The notes: generated by a model from the sequence alone, not told the origin. A stretch of DNA of 20,187 nucleotides from Candidatus Omnitrophota bacterium (GCA_028702365.1 JAQVOZ010000004.1:1-20187), one strand, 5' to 3'; counted from the first letter of the stretch, positions 1 to 7,574 are shown. Made by a program: numbers and translations.

Positions 1-1067
1 CAACCGGCCGGTCCCCATTGGTTGATTGTGCAGAATTTTTAAATACAAAATGCCCGAAATGCAGTGGGCCCGCAAAACGTGAGACCGATACCATGGATAC
101 TTTTGTTGATTCGAGTTGGTACTTTTTACGTTACATTTCACCTAAAGAAAAAAACAAAGCATTCGATGCTAATTTGGTAAATAAATGGCTTCCGGTTGAC
201 CAATATATTGGCGGAGTAGAGCACGCTATACTTCATCTTCTGTATTCAAGGTTTATTGTTAAAGTTTTGTACGATTTAAAATGTATTGATTTTAAAGAGC
301 CGTTTAAATCGCTTTTTACTCAGGGTATGATCGTTAAAAACGGCGCAAAAATGTCAAAGTCAAAAGGTAACACCGTTGCGCCTGATTACATAATTGAAAA
401 ATACGGTGCGGATGTTATGCGGCTTTATATCCTTTTTATGGGCCCGCCGGAAAAAGATGCGGAGTGGCAGGACGAAGGCCTTCAGGGCGCTTGGCGTTTT
501 ATTCAAAGGGCGCTGCGTTTGGTTGATATGCTTAAGGAATATAGGCAGGGTAAGGAAGAGGGCGAATTAAATAACTACGAAAAAGAACTGTTACGCAAAA
601 TTCATTCCAGTATCAAAGAAGTAACCGAAGATCTGGAAGGAGATTTTCAGTTTAATACCGCCATCTCGCGGATTATGGAACTGGTTAATCAGACTTATAA
701 AAGTATAAACGAAGGCTCGTTACGAAAAGAAATATTCAAACAGGCAGTAGATACTATTTTCATTTTGCTTTCGCCATTTACCCCTCATGCGAGCGAGGAA
801 GTAAATAGCGCGCTTGGATTTGAAGATTCAATCCTTACAAGAAACTGGCCGCAGTTTAACGAAGAATACATAAAGACAGAAGAAATAGAAATTGCAGTTT
901 CCATAAACGGAAAATTGCGCGATAAGCTGATTATCAATGTTAACTGGAGTAAAGAAGATATAGAAAAGAAAGCTCTTTCCTTAGAAAAAGTTGTAAACAT
1001 CCTTGCCGGCAAACCTCCCAAAAAAATCATCTACGTTGAGAAAAGAATGATAAACATAGTTGTGTAG
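1..1067 (+). CDS. leuS: Leucyl-tRNA synthetase, C-terminal part (5' end outside window)
   Basis: Cytoplasmic class I aminoacyl-tRNA synthetase that charges tRNA-Leu. The frame is open from base 3 and begins TGRSPL, so the gene enters from the left; the ATG at 18 is internal, not the start. Seen in order: the CPKCSGPAKRETDTMDTF stretch followed by VDSSWYFLRY, characteristic of bacterial LeuRS; the class I signature KMSKS at 348-362; the helical anticodon-binding domain (about 480-830); and the small C-terminal domain with SINGKLRDK, ending in a basic IYVEKRMINIVV tail. The zinc-type CPKC motif is present. The N-terminal HIGH motif and CP1 editing domain must lie upstream. No strong terminator follows; a weak hairpin lies at 1086-1104. 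Identity is near certain. Confidence 0.97.
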   Translation, partial: TGRSPLVDCAEFLNTKCPKCSGPAKRETDTMDTFVDSSWYFLRYISPKEKNKAFDANLVNKWLPVDQYIGGVEHAILHLLYSRFIVKVLYDLKCIDFKEPFKSLFTQGMIVKNGAKMSKSKGNTVAPDYIIEKYGADVMRLYILFMGPPEKDAEWQDEGLQGAWRFIQRALRLVDMLKEYRQGKEEGELNNYEKELLRKIHSSIKEVTEDLEGDFQFNTAISRIMELVNQTYKSINEGSLRKEIFKQAVDTIFILLSPFTPHASEEVNSALGFEDSILTRNWPQFNEEYIKTEEIEIAVSINGKLRDKLIINVNWSKEDIEKKALSLEKVVNILAGKPPKKIIYVEKRMINIVV

Positions 1068-1127
1068 CCTATTGGAGAAAGTATAGCTATGCACCGCAGA
1101 TAGCGTAAGTATAAAATAAATCTTTCT

Positions 1128-1556
1128 ATGCGCAAATTACTATTTTTATTTATTATTTTCTTAACGACCCACTTGAGTTTTTTAAACGCCCGTGCCGAAA
1201 CGGTTGGTAACAAAGTCAATCAGGGTTGCGATTGTATCTGGGGTATTAAATCCATAATTGTCGATAACAATACTATTATTGTAGAATTCCAGAGGACTTA
1301 TCATATGGCATATTGCAGGCAAAAAGATGGCGGGGTGGTTGGAATAGACAAAGAGATACCTTTTTCTCTCAATGTCGGAGAAACGCTTGAATTGATCGGA
1401 GACCATGAAAGAGAGCTTATTAAATTGAGAGGTATAAAAGGCGAAACAGCCTCTCTGTATGTAACTAATGAACATCGTCCACCTCCAGGAGTCGGCCGGC
1501 CGAAAAGGCATACAATCGAATGTGAGATTTTAGAAAAATGGAAAAAACAACCTTAG
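1128..1556 (+). CDS. Unrecognised small secreted protein with four cysteines
   Basis: A 142-residue protein I do not recognise. Residues 1-23 look like a Sec signal peptide (basic MRK, hydrophobic core, A-R-A before Glu24), so the mature protein of about 119 residues should be periplasmic or extracellular. It contains four cysteines (34, 36, 63, 132), the first two as C-x-C, which could form two disulfides. The rest alternates short beta-like segments and charged turns, suggesting a small beta-rich fold, and the C-terminal part has a Pro/Gly/Arg-rich stretch (about 117-128). No lipobox is visible. No Shine-Dalgarno sequence precedes the ATG. It sits between leuS and comEA, in line with the + strand run. 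Reading frame length and signal peptide make it a believable gene; function is unknown. Confidence 0.7.
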   Translation: MRKLLFLFIIFLTTHLSFLNARAETVGNKVNQGCDCIWGIKSIIVDNNTIIVEFQRTYHMAYCRQKDGGVVGIDKEIPFSLNVGETLELIGDHERELIKLRGIKGETASLYVTNEHRPPPGVGRPKRHTIECEILEKWKKQP

Positions 1557-1568
1557 CCTATTTTTAGT

Positions 1569-1913
1569 ATGTTTTCCTTAACTCCTCGCGAACGTAAAAT
1601 TTTTGTTTTTCTTGGTATTCTTATTTTCTGCGGAGCGATTTTGCGCTTTTTAAGCGTAAAAATAAATAACGTAAACGTAATTACGGATAACAAAAATCAA
1701 ATCCAGGAAGTATTTCCTATAAACATTAATAACGCAAATTTATTAGATTTGGAAAAAATTCCCGGCGTTGGGCCTGAAATTGCGAATCGTATAATTGAAT
1801 ACCGCACAAATCATGGACAGTTTATCCGCCTCGATAATCTAAAAGAGGTTAAGGGGATAGGGGATAAGAAGTTCGAGGCGATGAAAGATTGTATAACTTT
1901 ACGGGATAATTAA
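1569..1913 (+). CDS. comEA: ComEA-family membrane-anchored helix-hairpin-helix DNA-binding protein
   Basis: A 114-residue protein with one N-terminal transmembrane segment (about residues 11-29), a short linker, and a C-terminal domain starting at NINNANLLDLEKIPGVG. This domain has two helix-hairpin-helix motifs (IPGVGPEIANRI, 64-75; VKGIGDKKFEAM, 94-105), the arrangement of ComEA, which binds incoming double-stranded DNA in the periplasm during natural transformation. The gene ends 25 nt before comEC, the usual partner, which strongly supports the assignment. Similar HhH domains occur in other proteins, but the TM anchor, length and neighbour fit ComEA best. No clear ribosome binding site precedes the ATG. 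Confidence 0.87.
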   Translation: MFSLTPRERKIFVFLGILIFCGAILRFLSVKINNVNVITDNKNQIQEVFPININNANLLDLEKIPGVGPEIANRIIEYRTNHGQFIRLDNLKEVKGIGDKKFEAMKDCITLRDN

Positions 1914-1938
1914 CTGTGCATGCCTTTGCGATTGGTAA

Positions 1939-3396
1939 ATGGTAGCTTCTACCGCAATGTTGAAAAAGATTTTTTCTCCCGCCATATTTAACTTCTGGTT
2001 GTTTATTGCTTTTGCTCTTGGAATAATAATCGGATTTTATTGTCCTTATTTTTGGGTGTTTATACCGCTATTTTTGTTTTCCGTAGCCCTAATTTTTATC
2101 TTTTCTAACCGTCAGAAATTTTTGTTTTCAGATATTTTTATAATTATTTTATTTTTATCTTTGGGTGCATTGTGGTATTTGCCCTTTTGCTATCAGGATA
2201 TAGATAGCTTTTTAGGGAACGAAAATAATTTTGTTATACAGGTATCTTCCATGCCCAAAGAAGCTGTTTCCAGAAACGTTTTTCTTGCTGACATAAAAAA
2301 GGTTAATGGCAGCAATATAGCTCAAAGAGCAAGGGTTATCGATTATTCAAAGAAGATGGATTATTTAAATGATTATAAGGTTCGTGCAAAGCTGTCTAAA
2401 ACAACAATCAAAAATAAGGATTTTTATACGCTTTGGGTAAAATCGAATCAGCCTCCGGAAAAATTGCCGTCTGCGTTCTTGGATAAATTTAACCGCAAAA
2501 TGACTTTTCGGCTTATCGGTATTTTAAAAAATAACCTTAGCGATGAAAGCTATAGGTTTATTGCTTCGGTATTTTTGGGCAGGCGCGAGCTGCTAACCAA
2601 TGAAGAAAAGAATATTTTTACCGATGCCGGGATCTCCCATTTACTTGCCATAAGCGGGTCAAATATAGGTTTGACTGCCCTGGTTTTGTTCTTTGTCTTC
2701 AAGTTGTTTAATGTTAGATTCAGGATGTGCCTGCTTCTTTCGGTATTTTTTCTGTTTATCTATACGCTGATAACCGGAGCAAATCCACCGACGCTTCGCG
2801 CGATAATTATGTATACTGCATTTTCTCTAAGCTTTTTTGTAAAAAGGAAATTAAACCCGTTTAATTCGCTTGGTTTGGCTGGTCTTGCCTGCCTGATTTT
2901 CAATCCTTCCTGGATTTTTGACGTTGGTTTCCAATTATCTTTCCTTTCCATATTTGCTCTTATCTTAGGTTTTAAAATATTTCCCGTAAAACAATCCGAT
3001 ACGGAATTTTTAAATCAGCTGCAATACCTTTTCTTTTCTTCGCTATATGTGACATTGCTGATTACGCCTCTAATCTCCTACTATTTTGGAAGGATATACA
3101 TACTAAGCATTTTTAATAATATGCTGCTTATCCCGTTTTTTACGTTCATCCTTATTGTTAACTTTACGTTACTTATTTTTTCTCCTTTCAGATTTTTGGC
3201 ACAATCCATAGCTGCGGTTGTATCTGCGCTTATCCCTTTGTTTTACAAACTTTCTCATTTTTTGGGTTCGATTAAATTTTCGTTTATAGCCTGTAAATTT
3301 TCCCTAAAGACAATATTTATCTATTACATTTTTATCGTTGGTTTTATCTTTTTATTGAAAATATTGCGCCACAGGCGTAGGTTGCAAACAGTTTGA
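1939..3396 (+). CDS. comEC: ComEC/Rec2-type DNA-uptake channel, short form without metallo-beta-lactamase domain
   Basis: Polytopic inner-membrane protein (485 residues) of the ComEC/Rec2 family, which passes single-stranded DNA into the cytoplasm in natural transformation. The N-terminal part has hydrophobic segments and a soluble DUF4131-like region; the core Competence domain begins near residue 205 and contains the family hallmark HLLAISGSNIGL (about 234-245), followed by many transmembrane helices to the C terminus. Classical ComEC proteins (about 750 residues) carry a C-terminal metallo-beta-lactamase-like domain; here the protein stops after the membrane core with a short basic tail. 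The start is uncertain: ATG at 1939 gives MVASTAMLKK, while an in-frame ATG at 1957 gives MLKKIFSPAIFN; neither has a clear Shine-Dalgarno sequence. Confidence 0.9.
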   Translation: MVASTAMLKKIFSPAIFNFWLFIAFALGIIIGFYCPYFWVFIPLFLFSVALIFIFSNRQKFLFSDIFIIILFLSLGALWYLPFCYQDIDSFLGNENNFVIQVSSMPKEAVSRNVFLADIKKVNGSNIAQRARVIDYSKKMDYLNDYKVRAKLSKTTIKNKDFYTLWVKSNQPPEKLPSAFLDKFNRKMTFRLIGILKNNLSDESYRFIASVFLGRRELLTNEEKNIFTDAGISHLLAISGSNIGLTALVLFFVFKLFNVRFRMCLLLSVFFLFIYTLITGANPPTLRAIIMYTAFSLSFFVKRKLNPFNSLGLAGLACLIFNPSWIFDVGFQLSFLSIFALILGFKIFPVKQSDTEFLNQLQYLFFSSLYVTLLITPLISYYFGRIYILSIFNNMLLIPFFTFILIVNFTLLIFSPFRFLAQSIAAVVSALIPLFYKLSHFLGSIKFSFIACKFSLKTIFIYYIFIVGFIFLLKILRHRRRLQTV

Positions 3397-3442
3397 CAAA
3401 GTGAGGCGCTTTTGATATAGTTTTACATTGACACACCTACCT

Positions 3443-3479
3443 TTGCCTGAAATCCTTAAAAGCGGAGCAGGCAAGGATT
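3443..3479 (+). promoter_or_regulatory. Two mutually exclusive hairpins over the bamD ribosome binding site
   Basis: Upstream of the bamD-like ATG (3484) the AAGGA Shine-Dalgarno (3473-3477) is part of AAGGATT (3473-3479), a perfect complement of AATCCTT (3451-3457). A second perfect pair, TTGCCTG (3443-3449) with CAGGCAA (3468-3474), shares bases 3473-3474, so both cannot form fully together. The complementarity is seen directly; any regulatory role is inference. Confidence 0.35.
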
Positions 3480-3483
3480 AAAA

Positions 3484-4440
3484 ATGAACACACAGATTAA
3501 AAAAATTATCATCTTTTGTATCGTGGCAATAATGCCGTTTGAGGCTTATTCTTTCTGGATTTGGTCGCCCAAGACTCAGAAATGGAAAAACCCCAAATAT
3601 TCCGCTTTAGCTACCCCGTTTTTACAGTATAAAGAAGCAGAAAAATTCTTTAACGATAAGCAATACAAAGAAGCGCTTGCGGAATTCAAAAAGCTTATCA
3701 TCCACTATCCTGATTCTAAAGAGGCTGCTGATGCGCAGTATTATATAGGCAGGTGCCTTGAGGAATTAAGCCAGCCCTATCAGGCATTCCTCGAATATCA
3801 AAAAGTTATAGAAAGCTATCCTAACAGCCAGCGTATAAATGAGATAGTTGAGCGTGAATATAATATCGGAGAGTATTTTTTAAACAGGGAACCGAAAAAG
3901 TGGCTTGGTGTTTCTGTCTATGATTTTGTTGATCATCCCGCGATTGAAATTTTCAAAAAGCTGATAGACAAAGTGCCTTATTCGCCTTATGCCGCAAAAG
4001 CGCAGTATAAAATGGGAATGCTGCTTCTAAAACTTGGCCGTTACGAAGAAGCAATGGATGCATTTCAGAAAGTCGGCGACAATTATCCTGACAGCGAATG
4101 GGCTTCTCCGGCAAAATATCAATTAGCCATTGCAACTGCAAAGGCAAGTGGAGGAGCAGATTACGATTCAACTGCGATAGTTGAGGCAACAAAGAAGCTT
4201 GATGAGTTTATAAAAACTCATCCGGAAGCGGACATATCTCCTCAGGCAACAGCGCAGCTAAAGGAATTACGCAATCGCGAAGCAAAGAAGAATTTTGACA
4301 TCGCCCAATTTTACGAAATACAAAGGCAATACAAAGCAGCCAAAGTTTATTATGATATAGTTATTGATAGATACTCGGATACGGATTATGTGAAAAAGAC
4401 AGAAGAAGCGCTCGAGAAACTTAAGGGAAAACTTAAATGA
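3484..4440 (+). CDS. bamD: BamD-like TPR protein of outer-membrane assembly, without lipobox
   Basis: A 318-residue periplasmic protein with an N-terminal signal sequence (about residues 1-23, ending AYS) followed by a Trp-rich segment FWIWSPKTQKWKNPKYS and a series of tetratricopeptide repeats: YKEAEKFFNDKQYKEALAEF (about 50-69) and PYQAFLEYQKVIESYP (about 98-113) are typical, with further copies to the C terminus. BamD/YfiO is a TPR protein that helps insert beta-barrel proteins into the outer membrane. Unlike textbook BamD no lipobox cysteine ends the signal peptide; the only nearby Cys is residue 12 inside the hydrophobic core. A good Shine-Dalgarno (AAGGA, 3473-3477) supports this start. 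The stop codon overlaps the LptE-like start (ATGA, 4437-4440), so the two are translationally coupled. A general TPR protein (CpoB-like) is the alternative. Confidence 0.75.
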   Translation: MNTQIKKIIIFCIVAIMPFEAYSFWIWSPKTQKWKNPKYSALATPFLQYKEAEKFFNDKQYKEALAEFKKLIIHYPDSKEAADAQYYIGRCLEELSQPYQAFLEYQKVIESYPNSQRINEIVEREYNIGEYFLNREPKKWLGVSVYDFVDHPAIEIFKKLIDKVPYSPYAAKAQYKMGMLLLKLGRYEEAMDAFQKVGDNYPDSEWASPAKYQLAIATAKASGGADYDSTAIVEATKKLDEFIKTHPEADISPQATAQLKELRNREAKKNFDIAQFYEIQRQYKAAKVYYDIVIDRYSDTDYVKKTEEALEKLKGKLK

Positions 4441-4955
4441 AAAAACTATTTGTTTTGGTATTTATTTTACTTTGCGGTTGCGGCTACACGACCAGAGGTT
4501 TCGTCTATAGCAGCAACAAAATATTCATAACGCCGGCAATTAATAAAATAAGCATAACAACCGAAGACAGGCGTTATTCAACGTTTACAGTTTATCCGAT
4601 ATTGCTTGAGCAGCGCCTTACGAATAAAATAATAAACAGGTTTAATGTAGACGGCCATCTTAAGGTTACAAGCAAAGATGAAGATGCGCTTAAGTTATCC
4701 TCGGAAATTACGCAATACACAAAAGAAGTAATGCGTTATACCGGCAGCGAAGACGTAAAAGAGCAGAGGCTGCGCCTCTATGTCAAAATTAAACTTCTAA
4801 ACCCGGATGGCAATGTGATAAAAGAAAGAGTGGTAGTGGGAGAAACCAGTTTTTTCCTTACGGGTCCTAACGCTGTAAACGAAACTACCGCGCAAGAAAT
4901 TCTATTAGACGATACTTCAAGAAGGATTTTAGAGGTCGTTGTTGAAGAATGGTAA
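4437..4955 (+). CDS. lptE: LptE-like LPS-assembly outer-membrane lipoprotein
   Basis: A 172-residue predicted lipoprotein. The signal peptide ends in a lipobox-like LCGC, giving acylated Cys15, directly followed by GYTTRGF, the CGY start seen in LptE proteins. The body has the LptE pattern: an early TP-A-INKISI strand, a LEQRLTNKIINRF helix, a DALKLSSEI strand (the AD-L-G-I region of LptE), and a C-terminal helix ending VVVEEW. LptE plugs the LptD barrel and completes LPS export to the outer leaflet. It overlaps bamD by 4 nt upstream and holA by 7 nt downstream. The order lptE-holA downstream of leuS matches the enterobacterial arrangement, which supports the call even though sequence similarity in this family is low. 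Confidence 0.8.
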   Translation: MKKLFVLVFILLCGCGYTTRGFVYSSNKIFITPAINKISITTEDRRYSTFTVYPILLEQRLTNKIINRFNVDGHLKVTSKDEDALKLSSEITQYTKEVMRYTGSEDVKEQRLRLYVKIKLLNPDGNVIKERVVVGETSFFLTGPNAVNETTAQEILLDDTSRRILEVVVEEW

Positions 4956-5644
4956 CTACGAAGGATAGGATTTTTTTTATTTCCGGTAGCGATTTTACGG
5001 GCAGACAGCTCATAGCAGAGAATATCAAGAAGAAAATACTTCAGGGAAGTTCCGGCGCCTTAAATATCCTCAATTTCTACCCCAAAGAAATAAATATAAA
5101 AGATTTACAGGAAAAAGTTTTACTTTCTTCTTTCGATAAAAAAAAGATACTTATTTTCAAGGATATCTATGGCCTGCCAAAAGAGATAAAGGACTTTCTT
5201 TGTAATAACTTCGACAAAATAATTTCTAACAATTATCTCATTTTTGAAGCGGAAACGGATACTTTAAGGAGCAAAAAAATATCGGCGGATAAATTTTTTA
5301 GTTTTATCCTCGCAAGGGCAGCTTGTTTTAAGGCAGGTTCAAGCCCGTACAAAGCAAGCTTTGATGATTTTAAAAAAAGCGTAAGACAAGCGAATGCGCC
5401 GCAGGCAATTTATGTTTTGGACAAATTGTTTGAAGAGAAATCCAGCGATAACGAGAAAAAAACACTGGGGCTTCAGCTTTTTGGTGTTTTGGTCAGTGAA
5501 GTGTCCTACCTTAAAAACGATATCTTAAGAAGAAAATACCTCAATTATCTGTGGGAAACAGACAGGGCAATAAAAGAAAGAGGATTTGATCCGAGGTTTG
5601 CTATTGAACTTTTTCTTTCCCGCGCTTGCAGCGCAATCCTTTAA
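4949..5644 (+). CDS. holA: Compact, divergent DNA polymerase III delta subunit (HolA-like)
   Basis: A 231-residue cytoplasmic protein that resembles the delta subunit of the clamp loader, which opens the beta sliding clamp. Seen: N-terminal DRIFFISGSDFTGRQLIAENIKKKI (the FL-G-E-L-E helix region), a LLSSFDKKKILIFKDI stretch equivalent to the LPLF-RLVVV segment of delta, and a C-terminal all-helical part with LDKLF and LNYLWETDRAIKERG followed by a helix rich in Leu and Arg, matching delta domain III. It is about 110 residues shorter than E. coli HolA; the middle lid domain appears mostly missing. Position between lptE and rpsT is the conserved place for holA. Stop codon TAA (5642-5644) overlaps the convergent rpsT stop. 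Call rests on both weak similarity and context. Confidence 0.6.
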   Translation: MVTTKDRIFFISGSDFTGRQLIAENIKKKILQGSSGALNILNFYPKEINIKDLQEKVLLSSFDKKKILIFKDIYGLPKEIKDFLCNNFDKIISNNYLIFEAETDTLRSKKISADKFFSFILARAACFKAGSSPYKASFDDFKKSVRQANAPQAIYVLDKLFEEKSSDNEKKTLGLQLFGVLVSEVSYLKNDILRRKYLNYLWETDRAIKERGFDPRFAIELFLSRACSAIL

Positions 5645-5919
5645 GCTTCTTTAGCCTTCTCCGGCGTATTCATTAATTTTGCCAGTTGGCTTTTCTTCCT
5701 GGATGCTTTTTTGGGATGAATTAGGTTATGGGATGCGGCTTTATCGAGGATTCTATAAACAAGGCTTAATGCTTCTTTGTTCTTTGCGGTGTCTTTGCCT
5801 TCCAAAGTTTTTTTAAATTTCTTTAAAGCTGTTTTGATTTGCTTAGTTAACTGTAAGTTTTTCTCGTGTTTTTTCGCGTTTTGTCTCAAATCCTTTTTTG
5901 CGGCTCTTCTTTGTGGCAT
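5641..5919 (-). CDS. rpsT: 30S ribosomal protein S20
   Basis: A 92-residue, very basic protein starting MPQRRAAKKDLRQNAKKHEKN, the standard start of S20, followed by the LxxLYRILDKAASHNLIHPKKASRKKSQL core of the three-helix bundle that binds 16S rRNA in the 30S body. Length is normal for the family. It is the only minus-strand gene here. A strong Shine-Dalgarno (AAGGAGA, complement of bases near 5929-5935) lies about 9 nt before the ATG, and a near-consensus sigma-70 promoter lies at 5968-5996. Its stop codon overlaps that of holA by three bases, with no terminator between the convergent genes. Confidence 0.97.
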   Translation of the reverse strand: MPQRRAAKKDLRQNAKKHEKNLQLTKQIKTALKKFKKTLEGKDTAKNKEALSLVYRILDKAASHNLIHPKKASRKKSQLAKLMNTPEKAKEA

Positions 5920-5950
5920 ATAAAATATCTCCTTTTATTGTCTCGTTTGT

Positions 5951-5996
5951 ATTATAATAGTTTAAGAATTTTATAAGAATAAGCTAAATATGTCAA
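5951..5996 (-). promoter_or_regulatory. Sigma-70 type promoter(s) for rpsT
   Basis: On the minus strand a perfect -35 box TTGACA (5991-5996) is followed after 17 nt by TAAAAT (5968-5973), an excellent housekeeping promoter. A second perfect -10, TATAAT, lies at 5951-5956 but its -35 (TTCTTA, 17 nt before) is poor. The first is 49 nt from the rpsT ATG. Transcript starts are not known; positions follow from consensus matching only. Confidence 0.75.
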
Positions 5997-6018
5997 GGGC
6001 TTTTTGCAAGCCCTTGAC
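5992..6018. repeat. 11-bp perfect palindrome between rpsT and murJ, covering the rpsT -35 box
   Basis: GTCAAGGGCTT (5992-6002) and AAGCCCTTGAC (6008-6018) are perfect reverse complements separated by TTTGC. The left arm contains the TTGACA -35 box of rpsT. Neither strand shows a T-tract after the stem, so it is not an evident intrinsic terminator. A repressor operator or a murJ leader hairpin are possible; murJ starts only 21 nt further on. Confidence 0.7.
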
Positions 6019-6038
6019 TAAGCCTGAAGCCCGCTTCT

Positions 6039-7574
6039 ATGTTTAAAAAAGTCATAAAACATACCTCAATAATGACCGTTGGCACCCTTGTTTCGCGTAT
6101 TTTAGGGTTTATACGCGATGTTTTGATGGCAAAATTTTTCGGCACCTCTGATATTTTTGAGGCCTTTTTGGTAGCATTCAGGCTTCCTAATATTTTTCGC
6201 AGTATTTTTGCCGAGGGCTTTACCGACAGCGTAGCGACTCCGGTTATGTCTGAATACCACGGCGACAAAGAAAAGATTTTTGAAGTCGGTAGCCGTCTTC
6301 TTTGCATATTTTCTATCGTACTTTGCCTTTTTACCCTTCTGGGTATTATCTTCAGCAAACAGCTGGTTATGATTACTGCTCCAGGCTATATCCCCAATCT
6401 TTATAAGTTCAATCTCGCAGTGTCATTTACGCGCATAACATTTTTCTATCTTTTGCTGATAGGGCTTTCTTCGGTTATGATTTCCATGCTATATTCTTTA
6501 AAGAAATTCTTCGTTCCCGCATTTAACCCGGTTTTTTTAAATGTGACTTTTATCCCGGGCATATTATTTTTCAGCGGTTATTTTAGGAATTATATACTTG
6601 TTGTCTGTGTTGTTGTTGCGGGAATTTTAGAGTTATTGTTTCCGTTCGCAGCGCTTATAAAGAACGGTTTTACTTTTAAATTTGACATCAAAGCTTCATT
6701 GGCCGACCCGATACTTAGAAAAATGTTCAGGCTGTTTCTGCCGAGAGTTTGGTCAAGTTTAGTCTATCAGCTTAATGTTTTTGTCGATACTATTTTTGCT
6801 TCTTTCACTCAAATCACAGGCGCGGGCGCACTTGCTGCTATAAATTATGCAAACAGACTGATACAGCTTCCGTTTGCATTAATTGTCCTTTCTATTGCTC
6901 CGGTTGTAGTAGTTGACCTTTCGAAGCATCATAAGGACGGTAACGTGGAAGATTTCAAAAAACTTTTGGTTTTTTCTTTTCAAAATGTAATATTTTTCGT
7001 TGTGCCGGTTACATTGATATTTATATTTCTGCCAAAAGCCATAATAGACGTTTTATTCAAAAGAGGAGAATTTGATGTTTATTCCCTGAATATTACATCT
7101 TCCGTACTTTTTTTCTATGCTTTCGGAGTTTTTTTCTTTTGTTTAAACCGCCTGCTGATTACTTCATTTTATGCCCTTAAAGATACCCGCACTCCTGCAA
7201 AAATAGCTACGATTGCGCTTTTGCTAAATGTTGTCTTAAGCGCTACTTTGATGTTTCCTTTAAAGATAGGCGGGGTTGCGCTTGCGACATCTGTCTCGGC
7301 AGCGGTAAGCTGCTTAATGCTTTATCGGTCTTTGATAGAAAGAATCGGAAAAATCAACTGGGGCAACACAAAAGAGCAGGCAGGCAGAGTGTTTCTGCTT
7401 GGCCTTCTTGTCGCGCTCCTAGGCAGTTTCCTTTGGAGCAACCTTGCTTACAATAAATATTTCAAAGCCTTAATCGTTTCAGGCCTGTCTTTAATAATAT
7501 TTTTAGGATTAGGTTTTATCCTCAAGCTTAAACAGATTATATATTTGAAACAATGGATATTAAAGAAAAGATAA
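6039..7574 (+). CDS. murJ: Lipid II flippase MurJ
   Basis: A 511-residue polytopic inner-membrane protein of the MVF/MOP superfamily, which flips the peptidoglycan precursor lipid II to the periplasm. The N terminus carries the hallmark SRILGFIRDVLMAKFFG (about 19-35) and LPNIFRSIFAEGF (about 49-61), matching E. coli MurJ SRVLGFARD and the Arg52 region. The position of E. coli Asp39 holds Glu here, a conservative change. RPxK-type and NRLIQLPFALIVLSIAP stretches (about residue 270-290) are also typical, and about 14 hydrophobic helices fill the length. No Shine-Dalgarno sequence precedes ATG 6039. The last 22 nt overlap the start of uvrC in another frame, implying coupled translation. Confidence 0.95.
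   Translation: MFKKVIKHTSIMTVGTLVSRILGFIRDVLMAKFFGTSDIFEAFLVAFRLPNIFRSIFAEGFTDSVATPVMSEYHGDKEKIFEVGSRLLCIFSIVLCLFTLLGIIFSKQLVMITAPGYIPNLYKFNLAVSFTRITFFYLLLIGLSSVMISMLYSLKKFFVPAFNPVFLNVTFIPGILFFSGYFRNYILVVCVVVAGILELLFPFAALIKNGFTFKFDIKASLADPILRKMFRLFLPRVWSSLVYQLNVFVDTIFASFTQITGAGALAAINYANRLIQLPFALIVLSIAPVVVVDLSKHHKDGNVEDFKKLLVFSFQNVIFFVVPVTLIFIFLPKAIIDVLFKRGEFDVYSLNITSSVLFFYAFGVFFFCLNRLLITSFYALKDTRTPAKIATIALLLNVVLSATLMFPLKIGGVALATSVSAAVSCLMLYRSLIERIGKINWGNTKEQAGRVFLLGLLVALLGSFLWSNLAYNKYFKALIVSGLSLIIFLGLGFILKLKQIIYLKQWILKKR

Noticed and set aside
18..20. ATG at 18 as the start of leuS
   Set aside because: The frame is open upstream and codes for TGRSPL, a normal internal LeuRS sequence, so the gene continues beyond the window edge.
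1086..1104. Terminator after leuS
   Set aside because: Only a 5-bp stem (GCTAT/ATAGC) with a short inner GC pair and no T-tract; too weak to call.
3428..3456. TTGACA at 3428-3433 as a -35 box for bamD
   Set aside because: The hexamer is perfect, but 17 nt later there is only AATCCT, and no -10-like sequence stands at a suitable distance, so I do not call a promoter.
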